Shown here: one piece after another, positions 16,661-25,122 of the stretch | Layout of the letters: each line of letters begins with the position of its first letter | How positions within the stretch are numbered: the stretch's first letter is position 1 | Notes under the pieces: generated by a model | What the model saw: the letters and a program-made list of their open reading frames with translations, nothing else | The model's database searches: none | What the model was told of the DNA's origin: nothing | Translations under genes and position numbers: made by a program | Assembly: GCA_028284225.1 (NCBI GenBank) | Contig: JANQSD010000022.1 | Coordinates: forward strand, 227,777 to 291,776 | Direction of reading: 5' to 3' | Source of the DNA: Arenicellales bacterium | Lineage (GTDB): Bacteria; Pseudomonadota; Gammaproteobacteria; Arenicellales; JAHEKD01 | Length of the DNA: 64,000 bases

Positions 16661-16815
16661 CCCCACCTAACCTCCCCTGAAAGGGGAGGAAAGTCTTTTT
16701 CGGAGTTAGAGGGAACGGCAAGTAACGAAGCGAAATTAACTTAAAGATGTCGCAACACAAAATCAAAATCCAGGAACCAGACAGTTCTCCCTCTTTCAGG
16801 GGGAGTTAGAGGGGG
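16661..16815 (+). repeat. CCTCCCCT/AGGGGAGG palindromic repeats between thyA and folA
   Basis: Two palindromes are seen. CCTCCCC-TGAAA-GGGGAGG (16671-16689) is followed by GTCTTTTT and may terminate thyA transcripts. CTCCC...GGGGGAG lies at 16788-16805, followed by TTAGAGGGGG. The same elements recur at 26791, 43328, 43437 and 45753. The final GAGGGGG serves as the folA ribosome-binding site. Confidence 0.75.
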
Positions 16816-16821
16816 TATACA

Positions 16822-17307
16822 TTGAACCAACCCAAACGAACCATCACCGCCATTGTAGGCATGACGAAAGATCGTGTAATCGGCAAAGGCGGAGCCCTGC
16901 CCTGGCGTTATTCTGAAGATTTGAAGCGCTTTAAGCGTAAAACACTTGATTCAACCATTATCATGGGCCGTAAAACCTGGGAGTCGATAGGCAGTAAACC
17001 ATTGCCACGTCGCCGTAATATTGTTATTTCCAGCCGGGTGCTAACAGATATAGAGTGTTATAGTTCGATTGAAAGAGTCCTTGAGCAGTTGGATGGGCAA
17101 ATCTGGATTATCGGTGGTGGGCAGATTTATCGAACAGCGCTGAATTACTGTGATGCAGTGGATGTCACCTGGATACCGGAAAAAATCCAGGGTGAGGGCC
17201 TGGTTAAGTTTCCGGTTTTAGATGAATCCCAGTGGCAGCCACAAGAATCGGTGGTTAACGAATTTGATCCGCGGCTGATTCACCAGTTATTTGTTCGCAG
17301 GTCTTAA
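16822..17307 (+). CDS. folA: Dihydrofolate reductase
   Basis: A 161-residue FolA, which reduces dihydrofolate to tetrahydrofolate with NADPH and is the trimethoprim target. Recognised blocks are MTKDRVIGKGGALPWRYSED (substrate loop with catalytic-acid region), IMGRKTWESIG, PLPRRRNIVISSR and IWIIGGGQIYRTAL. The start is TTG at 16822, since the family needs the TITAIVGM strand upstream of the first internal ATG. The ribosome-binding site GAGGGGG (16809-16815) lies within a palindromic repeat. The 3' end overlaps the convergent Sel1 gene by 4 bp. Confidence 0.96.
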   Translation: MNQPKRTITAIVGMTKDRVIGKGGALPWRYSEDLKRFKRKTLDSTIIMGRKTWESIGSKPLPRRRNIVISSRVLTDIECYSSIERVLEQLDGQIWIIGGGQIYRTALNYCDAVDVTWIPEKIQGEGLVKFPVLDESQWQPQESVVNEFDPRLIHQLFVRRS

Positions 17308-17933
17308 CCGCAAATTCCATCATATAGATTAAACTGAGGTTGAGTTTGCTTGACCAGTCCCAGTGTTTGGCATAGTTCAGTCCGGGCATCGGGAATATTT
17401 TGATCCGCAGCTTGTTTATACCAGTAAAGTGATCGTTCCAGATCAATAGGAGTGCCGGAACCCAGCGCTAATTTTCTGGCCAGGGCCAATTGAGTCGGAC
17501 CGTCGCCACGTTGTGCGGCTAATTTATACCATTGAACACAGGCTTCTTCATTTTTGGTGACTCCTTTGCCACTGCAATACATCACGCCTAACATGCTCAT
17601 GGCACCGACGCGGCCACCAGCCGCTGCCTGCTGGGCATATTGAAAGGCTTTGATGTAATTCTGGGCAACACCGCGACCGCCATGATAGTAACGCCTGGCC
17701 AGCGCTTCCTGTGCCAGTGGACTGCCATTGTTGGCTGCCTGGGTGAACCAGTATATTGATTTTTCATCGTTTTGCTCCAGGCCATCACCTTGAGAATATC
17801 GACGTCCTAACTCGACCTGGGCTTCAACATCACCACGTTTAGCTTTAATTTGATCGGTCAAGCCTCGGGTTGTGGCGCAGGAGGTCATTAGCAGACTTAT
17901 CAGAATAAAAAATACAAGTTTTACAGCATTCAT
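17304..17933 (-). CDS. Sel1-repeat lipoprotein
   Basis: A 209-residue outer-envelope lipoprotein. The N terminus is a type II signal (LVFFILISLLMTSCATTRG) with a LMTSC lipobox, so Cys19 should be lipidated. Four Sel1-like helical repeats follow (for example YSQGDGLEQNDEKSIYWFTQ and YYHGGRGVAQNYIKAFQYAQ). Such proteins are scaffolds for protein-protein contacts in the periplasm. It overlaps the end of folA by 4 bp in convergent orientation. Its partner is unknown. Confidence 0.82.
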   Translation of the reverse strand: MNAVKLVFFILISLLMTSCATTRGLTDQIKAKRGDVEAQVELGRRYSQGDGLEQNDEKSIYWFTQAANNGSPLAQEALARRYYHGGRGVAQNYIKAFQYAQQAAAGGRVGAMSMLGVMYCSGKGVTKNEEACVQWYKLAAQRGDGPTQLALARKLALGSGTPIDLERSLYWYKQAADQNIPDARTELCQTLGLVKQTQPQFNLYDGICG

Positions 17934-18040
17934 AGGTTTTAATTAAACGGATTATCCTAAAAGTATAGCCAGTTCAATATTAGAATTAAATGAATATATC
18001 GAGGTTGAATCACTTCGCAAATTACTCTTCAACCACTTTC

Positions 18041-18094
18041 TGTCATTGCGAGTACCCAAAGGGCATAAAGAGCCAAGCGACGTGGCAATCTACC
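18041..18094. repeat. GTCATTGCGAG...GGCAATCTACC intergenic repeat
   Basis: The outer arms ATTGC/GCAAT enclose AAAGGGCATAAAGAGCC and GCGACG. It has the same GTCAT...ATC frame as the other elements. Its right end contains the TAG stop codon of gloA (18090-18092, read on the minus strand). Confidence 0.6.
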
Positions 18095-18512
18095 ACTCAC
18101 CGGTATTCGGCATCGACGCCCATGGCTCTTGTGCGGGCAAGCTATCTCCGGCTTGCAGTAATTCCACTGAGATACCATCCGGTGAGCGCACGAAGGCCAT
18201 ATGTCCATCCCTGGGTGGTCGATTGATAGTCACACCGCCATCCATGAGCTTTTGACATAAATCATAAATGTTGTCGACTCTATAAGCCAGATGACCAAAG
18301 TTACGCCCGCCCGTATAGACTTCGTCTGATCCCCAGTTGTAAGTCAGTTCAACCTGGGCATCTTCTTGTCCTTCAGGTGCCAGAAAAATTAAAGTGAATT
18401 TTCCGGCTTCATTTTCGTAGCGGCGTATTTCTTTTAAACCAAGCAAATCACAATAAAAATGTAGTGATTCATCAACGTCCGTAACCCGGACCATGGTGTG
18501 TAAATATTGCAT
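18090..18512 (-). CDS. gloA: Lactoylglutathione lyase (glyoxalase I)
   Basis: About 140 residues from the ATG at 18512 ([10 protein letters not shown]). An upstream in-frame start at 18539 would overlap the hydrolase gene and adds nothing conserved. GloA isomerises the methylglyoxal-glutathione hemithioacetal to S-lactoylglutathione. The four metal ligands are seen: His5 in YLHTMVRV, Glu in [10 protein letters not shown], His in FGHLAYRV and Glu in ISVELLQAG. It is the last gene of the minus-strand run from cutA. Its stop codon lies in a dispersed repeat. Confidence 0.94.
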   Translation of the reverse strand: MQYLHTMVRVTDVDESLHFYCDLLGLKEIRRYENEAGKFTLIFLAPEGQEDAQVELTYNWGSDEVYTGGRNFGHLAYRVDNIYDLCQKLMDGGVTINRPPRDGHMAFVRSPDGISVELLQAGDSLPAQEPWASMPNTGEW

Positions 18513-18523
18513 CGTGTTTTCCT

Positions 18524-19372
18524 TTAATTGTTCAACCAATTGCTGATAATGTTAATTTGATCTTTATCCATTAACGCAGGAGCATGACCGACAGCTTTAA
18601 TCATTGTTGAGGTTAGGTTCGGTTGAAGTTGTTTCATTTTCTTCAAAATTGAAGGCAGAAGAATATCAGAATTTTCGCCATGAATCAGGTAAATAGGGGC
18701 TTTGATCGATTGGAACAGTGGCCATAAGTCGGCTTTAGCATTGCTGGCGGTTTTAAAAGGAACAACAATTCCCGGGTCATAATTTGAGGTGATTTTCCCA
18801 TCACCATCAGTTTGATAACTATACTTGGCTAAATGTCGCCATTGCTCATCTGTAAGTTGACCAAACGGTGCGTAAACCTGGCGCACATGCTGTTCAAAAT
18901 CTTCTAAATTCGAAAATTTTTCTGACTTCGATAAATAGTCAATAATTCGATTTGCTGCTGCAGAAGGAACTTCAGGGCCGACATCGTTTATGATTAGGCG
19001 CTGAAATGATTGAGGATTCTGTGCAGCAAGTATCATCCCAATCAAACCTCCCATGGACGTGCCCAACCAGTTAAACGAACGGATGGATAATTCCTGCAAT
19101 AGTGTGCTTACTACTTGTAAATAGGTTGGGATGACATAATCGTTTTTATCTTCCAGCCAGTCACTTGAGCCACGTCCCGGAAAATCAATCGCGATAACCC
19201 TGAACTGATCGCAGATTGCACTGGCCAGATAATCAAAGTCGTGTGTGTTTCTGGTCAAGCCGTGAGCGCAGATCACTACTGGGGATTCAGTTTTACCCCA
19301 GTCTAAATAATGGATTCTGTAGGACTTGCCTTTATGATCAAAAGCAAAAAATTGACTATCAGGTTTAGTCAT
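18524..19372 (-). CDS. Alpha/beta hydrolase
   Basis: A 282-residue alpha/beta-fold hydrolase. The oxyanion HG appears in [15 protein letters not shown], the nucleophile elbow is GTSMGG, the acid is likely Asp in [13 protein letters not shown] and the histidine is in [11 protein letters not shown]. The substrate is unknown; esterase or lactonase activity on a small molecule is plausible. The gene overlaps the end of the cyclase gene by 8 bp and is followed 11 bp later by gloA, so it belongs to the same transcript. Confidence 0.85.
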   Translation of the reverse strand: MTKPDSQFFAFDHKGKSYRIHYLDWGKTESPVVICAHGLTRNTHDFDYLASAICDQFRVIAIDFPGRGSSDWLEDKNDYVIPTYLQVVSTLLQELSIRSFNWLGTSMGGLIGMILAAQNPQSFQRLIINDVGPEVPSAAANRIIDYLSKSEKFSNLEDFEQHVRQVYAPFGQLTDEQWRHLAKYSYQTDGDGKITSNYDPGIVVPFKTASNAKADLWPLFQSIKAPIYLIHGENSDILLPSILKKMKQLQPNLTSTMIKAVGHAPALMDKDQINIISNWLNN

Positions 19373-21017
19373 GTTCGATTAGGTTGATAAGTTCAGATAA
19401 CTGTTCATCAGCAGTAATCGGATAAACAGTCATGCCATTTTCGCGGCCGCGAATGGGGACTTGAGTGGCGCTCAAATGATGCTGCCTGATTCCAGATTCG
19501 ATAAGTAATTCTTTGGATATAACAACTTTACAGCCCAAATTCTTGGTTTGAGCTTCAAGCCTGGCTGCAATATTAATATTGTCGCCGATGGCGGAATAGT
19601 TAGGTGATTTCGGTGGCCCCATGTTGCCGACTATTGCTTCACCACAATGCAGTCCGATACCCATTTTAAGCGGTTGCTCAAGGTCAGCTTGCATTTTTTC
19701 ATTCAGTTTTTGCAAGCGCTCGAGCATATCAAGTGCACCTTTGAGTGCCTCGCGGCATGCGGTTTTTAAATCTGTATTAACACCGTACAAAGCCATGAGT
19801 CCATCGCCGGCAAACTGGGCATAATGACCGTTTGTATTGTGCAAAGATTTGGACATTTCAACAAAAAACTGATTCAGAATAAAAAGCACATCATAAGGCA
19901 GTTTGTACTCGGCTAATTGAGTTGATCCACGCAGGTCGACAAACATGGCCACAACTGCTTTTTCTTCACCGCTCACTCCGCCAGCCGGTTGAGCCAGTTT
20001 CATACTGGCATCAGCAGGTAATAGTGGGGTCACTTCAATATCACCGTTAACCACCGCCTGACACGCCAGTCTGACGTCCGGTGCGGCTTTGATTCGTGTT
20101 AGTGCGAGTCGCTCAAGTTCACTCACGCTCCCCAGGTTTTCAGCGCCGTGATTAACACGCACCCGGCAAGTGGTGCAGCGAGCCCGGCCACCGCAGACGG
20201 ATGCATGCGGCAAGTCGGCAAAACGAATCGCATTAAGAATACTTTGCCCGGATGATGCTTTGATGCTGTGATCAGAAATTGAAATTGTGCAACGATCCTT
20301 GCTCAGCACCATTTTGCGGCGCAGCTGCTTAAGCAGCAACATTAAAATGCTACACACTACTACAAACCACAGTAATGCCATTTTTAAAGTATAAATCTGC
20401 TGTGTGATTTCAGGATCTTTTAGCTCTGGAACATCATACTCAAAAGCTTGATAGCCTGATTGAACAAAACCAATCAATGCCAGTAAAGGCCAGATAATCG
20501 CCAGGGCATATATCCAGTAAAGATTTTTGCGATACCAGTGCTTGGTTTTTAACCAGTAATGAAAACCAAGACAAATATGAAACCAGGCGACAATGACTAA
20601 TGCAAACTGACGAATTACTTCTCCCATGTCCAGCCAGATTGCTTGCAAAATTAACGGATAGGTCGTGTCGACTTCGAAACCATGATAATAGCCGCGAACT
20701 GGAATTACGTGAGGGATGAGCAATAGAATCATCGCAATTCCACTGAGAATTTGTAATTGTTGCCAGCGATGCAGGTGTAAAAACGGCCGTTGATAAAGCG
20801 CCCTCATCGCAATGAAGAAATGAACGGCAATACTAAGGCCGAGTATAGTGGTTGCAAACGGATGACGAACAATTTTAGTCACAAGGTTGCGCATGGCTTC
20901 CATCGCTTCGATGCTAACCAGGCCAAGGATGTGATTACCCAGATGGATAAAGACATAGCTGAACATAATCAGCGCGGTCATTGAACGCAGTCGATTAATT
21001 AAATAGCGAGAAACCAA
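19365..21017 (-). CDS. Membrane [2Fe-2S]-ferredoxin / class III nucleotide cyclase fusion
   Basis: A 550-residue three-part protein. Residues 1-230 hold about six membrane helices with several histidines. Residues ~243-335 are a plant/adrenodoxin-type ferredoxin with cluster ligands C275, C281, C284 and C319. Residues ~350-530 form a class III cyclase with MFVDLRGST, FAGDGLMALYG and GDNINIAARLE, so the catalytic metal and Asn/Arg residues are intact. The architecture suggests that cAMP (or cGMP) synthesis responds to electron flow or redox state at the inner membrane. It is co-directional with tlpA (26 bp upstream) and overlaps the hydrolase gene downstream. Confidence 0.92.
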   Translation of the reverse strand: MVSRYLINRLRSMTALIMFSYVFIHLGNHILGLVSIEAMEAMRNLVTKIVRHPFATTILGLSIAVHFFIAMRALYQRPFLHLHRWQQLQILSGIAMILLLIPHVIPVRGYYHGFEVDTTYPLILQAIWLDMGEVIRQFALVIVAWFHICLGFHYWLKTKHWYRKNLYWIYALAIIWPLLALIGFVQSGYQAFEYDVPELKDPEITQQIYTLKMALLWFVVVCSILMLLLKQLRRKMVLSKDRCTISISDHSIKASSGQSILNAIRFADLPHASVCGGRARCTTCRVRVNHGAENLGSVSELERLALTRIKAAPDVRLACQAVVNGDIEVTPLLPADASMKLAQPAGGVSGEEKAVVAMFVDLRGSTQLAEYKLPYDVLFILNQFFVEMSKSLHNTNGHYAQFAGDGLMALYGVNTDLKTACREALKGALDMLERLQKLNEKMQADLEQPLKMGIGLHCGEAIVGNMGPPKSPNYSAIGDNINIAARLEAQTKNLGCKVVISKELLIESGIRQHHLSATQVPIRGRENGMTVYPITADEQLSELINLIEHD

Positions 21018-21043
21018 CAGTGTCTGAAGTTTTTACTTGGACG

Positions 21044-21568
21044 TCAGTTTAACAGAGGTTCGATCATTGATTTAAGCTCTTCACTGGTAAAGACACCGAG
21101 TTTTTTGTCTACTACGACACCGCTTCGATCAGTGATGAGAGTGAAAGGAATTGCACCAACCTCATTATATTTGTACATTAAATCGGGCGTGGTGTCGTCA
21201 GAGATTAATAGCGGATAATTAATATCCATGGTGTCAGCAAAACGCTGAACAGGCTCAGGATCATCAATTGCGACACCGAGTATTTGCAGACCCTGTTCAC
21301 GATAGCGATCCTGGAAATCGGCCAACATCGGCATTTCTTCACGACAAGGTGCGCACCAGGTAGCCCAAAAATTAATTAACAAAACTTTACCTTGCCATTG
21401 TTCATGGGGTTGTTCGTTGCCCAAATAATCCTTGAGTGCTAGTTGGATAGCATCTTGAGGAGGTTGTTCAGCATAAAACTGCTTTTTAGCGAAAAACACA
21501 CCGGCATAAAGTGCAATTGCTGCAACGACTGCGATCAGTATCGAGGAAAGTAAACGGGTGATGGACAT
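21044..21568 (-). CDS. TlpA/ResA-like membrane-anchored thioredoxin
   Basis: A 174-residue periplasmic thiol-disulfide protein. One N-terminal membrane anchor (~8-28) is followed by a thioredoxin-fold AhpC/TSA-like domain with the active site WATWCAPCREE. A later cis-Pro-type segment, GAIPFTLITD, completes the fold. It likely reduces disulfides, for example in apocytochrome c, taking electrons from DsbD. Only 2 bp separate it from dsbD, which supports that partnership. Confidence 0.9.
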   Translation of the reverse strand: MSITRLLSSILIAVVAAIALYAGVFFAKKQFYAEQPPQDAIQLALKDYLGNEQPHEQWQGKVLLINFWATWCAPCREEMPMLADFQDRYREQGLQILGVAIDDPEPVQRFADTMDINYPLLISDDTTPDLMYKYNEVGAIPFTLITDRSGVVVDKKLGVFTSEELKSMIEPLLN

Positions 21569-21570
21569 AC

Positions 21571-23742
21571 TTAACCTGTTACACGTTTTAGAATTTGCAT
21601 AAACTCCTCACTATCCCGATAGCCATAGAACTTTAAGTCTGCGAATTCATTTCCGTCTGCGCTAAAAAATAACGTCGCAGGCGGACCAAAAACATTGAAA
21701 CGTTTTTTGACTGATTTTACTGCTTCATCTGAAGCATCAGTCACATCAACTTTAACGTTGATAAACTTTTCGTTGAGTAGATTTGCAATGCCAGGATCTT
21801 TAAATGTTGAGCCTTCCATACGCAAACAGTCCAGACACCAATCTGCATAATAGTCTAGCATGACAAATTTGTTTTCTGTCCGTGCTTGTGCAAACAGTTC
21901 ATCAATTTCACTGTTGCTGGTGACAATAGTAAATAAATCAGTTTTAAGCTGAGTTTGAGTTGAACTACCGGCGACTAGTTGCTTGATAGGCAAGGGATTC
22001 ATGATATCTCGATAACCGTTTAAGCCACCGATAAAGGCTAATACTCCCCAGACCAGGCTTAATACCGCGGCTGTTTTGGCTATGATCGTAAAGCCCTTAT
22101 TGAATTGTTTGCTGAACAAAAATATCGCCATTGAAACGAGTAATAGACTCCACAAAAACAGAACAGGTATGGCTGGAATAAAGCTAAGTAAATAGATTGC
22201 TACCGCAAGTAGTAAAAAGCCGATGATCTTGTTGATATCTTCCATCCAGGTGCCGGCCTTGGGGACTAAATGACCGAATTCAAAGCCGAAGAAAATCAAC
22301 ACTACTCCCATACCCATCGCCATTGAGAACATTAATGCCGCACCCAGCAAGGCACTGCCTTTGGCGATGGCGATACTGAGCGTTGAAATCAATAGCGGCG
22401 AGACGCAGGCACCGACGATCAAAGCTGAAATCAGACCCATTGCAAATACAGAAATGGCTCCGCCACTGGCCAATTTTTGGCTGTGCCCGGATAAGCTGGT
22501 CTGCATAAATGCGGGAACTTGCAGCTTAAAAAAACCGAACATAGATAATGACATTAATAGCAGCAGGACACTTAAAAAGCCAATTGCCCAAGGCGTTTGG
22601 AAATAGGCCTGCAATTGTTCTCCGCTAGCACCGGCCACTGCACCGATCAGACTGTAACTGACTGCTGTACCTAGAACGTATATTACCGATAGTAATCCGG
22701 AATGATGCAGGCCGCCTTTGCCACGCTCGGCCATAATGATGCCTGAAAGAATAGGAATCATTGGCAGCACACAGGGGGTGAATGTTAATAGCAGCCCACC
22801 ACCAAAAGCAGCTAATAAATACCAAAACAGACTCTTATCATTGCTGACGTCCTGATTGTTCACGCCAGCATCGGCAAACGGGCCGTCAAAGTCTGCCAGC
22901 GTCATTTCAATTTTACGGGTTTGCGGTTGATAGCAAATACCATCTTCGGCACAACCTTGATATTCTGCAACTAAACTCAGATCGTTGGTTTTAGCTAACC
23001 TGGCCAAATTGATCGGGATGGTTGCATTGCCGTAATAAACCTCAATTTCTCCAAAATGGGGGTCATCTTTGACAATACCTTCTGGGTAGTTAATCTCACT
23101 GAGGATGATTTGGGGATTCTCAGAATTGAATTTGATATGCGGTTTATATAAATAGTAGCCTTCTGCTGCTTCAAAATTAGCGACAACTCGATTGGTATCT
23201 GTGTTGGTGATGACAAGTTGAAAAGCTTCATCTACGGGAAGGAATTCTTCATCAGGGTTTATAGTAAATACGTTGCCTTGAGAAAAAATGCCTGTTTTAG
23301 CCGGAGAATCCGAAGCTTGTGCTTGTGAAATCAGATTGAAGCTTTCGGTTTGGGGTGGATAGCAAATACCTAAGGGCTCGTAGCAGCCCTGGTACGATAC
23401 AGTTAAGTTGACCGCTGGATTCGTCTGTCGGTTGGCAATGGAAAATGCAAGCTGGTTTTTGTAAATATTAACCAGGCCAAACAGCGGATCTTCGATGGGT
23501 ATGCCTTCAGGCAATTCCAGCTGCGAATAATCAATAACCTGACCATTTAAGTCCAGCTTGAGCTTTTGCTTGTATAAGTAATAACCCTCGGCTATGTCCC
23601 AGCGTAGATCAATTTGATTGCTTTCGCTCAATTGTGTCGATAACACAAAAGCCTGCTCGGGCGGCAATAATTCTTCCTCATTGGCTACAGCCAATGCTGA
23701 AAACAGCAAAAACAATAATATAATGAGGTTGAATTTAAACAT
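21571..23742 (-). CDS. dsbD: Thiol:disulfide interchange protein DsbD with two N-terminal domains
   Basis: About 723 residues. DsbD carries electrons from cytosolic thioredoxin across the inner membrane to periplasmic thiol proteins. A Sec signal (~1-20) is followed by two tandem DsbD-alpha domains, each with its own cysteine pair (YQGCYEPLGICYPP near 115 and YQGCAEDGICYQP near 265). An eight-helix membrane domain follows, with FTPCVLPM and GACVSPLL, then a C-terminal thioredoxin domain with DWCLDC near 635. The usual protein has one alpha domain, so this one is duplicated. GTG at 23745 directly precedes the ATG I chose. cutA lies 10-13 bp upstream. Confidence 0.95.
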   Translation of the reverse strand: MFKFNLIILLFLLFSALAVANEEELLPPEQAFVLSTQLSESNQIDLRWDIAEGYYLYKQKLKLDLNGQVIDYSQLELPEGIPIEDPLFGLVNIYKNQLAFSIANRQTNPAVNLTVSYQGCYEPLGICYPPQTESFNLISQAQASDSPAKTGIFSQGNVFTINPDEEFLPVDEAFQLVITNTDTNRVVANFEAAEGYYLYKPHIKFNSENPQIILSEINYPEGIVKDDPHFGEIEVYYGNATIPINLARLAKTNDLSLVAEYQGCAEDGICYQPQTRKIEMTLADFDGPFADAGVNNQDVSNDKSLFWYLLAAFGGGLLLTFTPCVLPMIPILSGIIMAERGKGGLHHSGLLSVIYVLGTAVSYSLIGAVAGASGEQLQAYFQTPWAIGFLSVLLLLMSLSMFGFFKLQVPAFMQTSLSGHSQKLASGGAISVFAMGLISALIVGACVSPLLISTLSIAIAKGSALLGAALMFSMAMGMGVVLIFFGFEFGHLVPKAGTWMEDINKIIGFLLLAVAIYLLSFIPAIPVLFLWSLLLVSMAIFLFSKQFNKGFTIIAKTAAVLSLVWGVLAFIGGLNGYRDIMNPLPIKQLVAGSSTQTQLKTDLFTIVTSNSEIDELFAQARTENKFVMLDYYADWCLDCLRMEGSTFKDPGIANLLNEKFINVKVDVTDASDEAVKSVKKRFNVFGPPATLFFSADGNEFADLKFYGYRDSEEFMQILKRVTG

Positions 23743-23755
23743 CACAAGAAAGTTT

Positions 23756-24085
23756 CTAATTTATATTCTCATCCAGCCAGTTTAGATAAGCAGCCGAACC
23801 TGCAGATAATGGGACAGTAATTATCTCTGGTAGTTCATAAGAATGTATATCTTCAATCACTTGTTTAACCTGTTCAAACTGACTGCTGCGTGTTTTTATG
23901 ATCAGTAACAACTCTTTGTCACGGACGACTTTTTGTTCCCATAAATAAACCGACTCAGCCTTGGTGATAATATTCACGCAAGCCGCTAACCGGGCTTCAA
24001 CTAAAGCAGATGCTATCGCTCTAGCCTGCTTTTTACCTGCGCAAGTTGATAATACAAGTTGAAAGGTATTTGAGTTATCCGTCAT
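23756..24085 (-). CDS. cutA: Divalent-cation tolerance protein CutA
   Basis: A 109-residue CutA1-like protein, a small trimer linked to copper and other divalent-metal tolerance. The family core is visible: LVEARLAACVNII, the KAESVYLWEQKV strand and the ending ELPEIITVPLSAGSAAYLNWL. cutA next to dsbD is a common gammaproteobacterial order. It is the first gene of the minus-strand run cutA-dsbD-tlpA-cyclase-hydrolase-gloA. No clear promoter was fixed in the 44 bp gap upstream. Confidence 0.95.
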   Translation of the reverse strand: MTDNSNTFQLVLSTCAGKKQARAIASALVEARLAACVNIITKAESVYLWEQKVVRDKELLLIIKTRSSQFEQVKQVIEDIHSYELPEIITVPLSAGSAAYLNWLDENIN

Positions 24086-24129
24086 ACTTTTGCTAAGTGT
24101 ATTGTTTTGAAAACTAGATTATAAAACAG

Positions 24130-24942
24130 TTAATCAAAAATCAGGCTGGGATTAAAAGCCTGAAAAGTAAAGTCGTCAGGGTTTTTGCTGTTATCGATTA
24201 ATTTGATAATGGTTTGAGAAATACTTGGGTCATTCTGTGCAAATAAACCGCATTGGCTCAAAGCTTTCCTTTTATTTATGTTTTTACCCAGGTAGGCATA
24301 AGCGATTCTGGCACAACTTGGGATTCTACCCAGTGTTGGACAACCAATCGTAAGGCCATGAAGATAATTGATATGGCTTTGATACGTCGGGTAGAGTACA
24401 GTCATATTGAAGGCTTTGCCCCAGAGTATTTCCCTGTCTATGATAAAAATCCGATTACAGGAATATGAAACAATGCCGGTGTATTTGTTGATAAATTTAT
24501 CTTCCTGGTTTTGTTGTTGCTTATCATATAAATGTTCAATCGATTTGGTGAAAATCCGATCTTTAAATTCATACATACAAATCAAAGAACAAACTATTTT
24601 TCCCGGATAGCCTAGAGAATAAAAATAACTGTAGTAATAGCCAAGATAACGTTTTAAATCTCCGCTTGAACTGGGAAAGAGTGTCTGGAACTGCTGCTCA
24701 AAATAAAAATCCGGTTGTTCAAATTTTGCAACGAATTCGTCATGTTGTAAAAACAGTTGTCCATCGTTAACCCTGAAATACTTGGCAATACGATTGAGAT
24801 TTCTTGGTGAAGGGCGAGAATTTCCGCTTAAATATTTATTAAATTGTTGCCGGTTAATTCCAATATTTCGACAAACCTCAGAAATTGAAGCATGCCTGCC
24901 ACAGAGAAAGCGCAGATTTTGAGTGAAGTGATTATTTGACAT
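24130..24942 (-). CDS. XRE-family transcriptional regulator
   Basis: A 270-residue regulator. The N-terminal helix-turn-helix (~15-65) reads ISEVCRNIGINRQQFNKYLS and then PSPRNLNRIAKYF. The rest is an effector-like region without a recognised fold, rich in Tyr and Phe. The promoter region carries two tandem 10 bp repeats and a 38 bp palindrome starting 1-19 bp from its start, so autoregulation is likely. It is divergent from the solute-binding protein/peptidase genes at 25123 onward and may control them. Confidence 0.82.
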   Translation of the reverse strand: MSNNHFTQNLRFLCGRHASISEVCRNIGINRQQFNKYLSGNSRPSPRNLNRIAKYFRVNDGQLFLQHDEFVAKFEQPDFYFEQQFQTLFPSSSGDLKRYLGYYYSYFYSLGYPGKIVCSLICMYEFKDRIFTKSIEHLYDKQQQNQEDKFINKYTGIVSYSCNRIFIIDREILWGKAFNMTVLYPTYQSHINYLHGLTIGCPTLGRIPSCARIAYAYLGKNINKRKALSQCGLFAQNDPSISQTIIKLIDNSKNPDDFTFQAFNPSLIFD

Positions 24943-24998
24943 TATTGAGCAATATTGAGCAAAAATAGCATAAACTAGCGTCAGTTTAAGCTATTTTT
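24943..24998. promoter_or_regulatory. Tandem repeats and 38 bp palindrome upstream of the XRE regulator
   Basis: TATTGAGCAA occurs twice in tandem (24943-24952, 24953-24962). Overlapping it is a near-perfect palindrome, AAAAATAGC-a-TAAACT-agcgtc-AGTTTA-a-GCTATTTTT (24961-24998). It lies in the divergent gap between the regulator and the solute-binding protein, as expected for an operator. The plus-strand T-run could also end readthrough. Confidence 0.6.
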
Positions 24999-25122
24999 GA
25001 GAAATTGTTAACTCTCCAATGCTGTTGCAAAATTAATGGCATTGTCTGCAGCAAGTGATTCATCAATATAAATAATTATTGCATTGATGTTTTCACCTAT
25101 AACGACCAAATAGGAGTTACCG

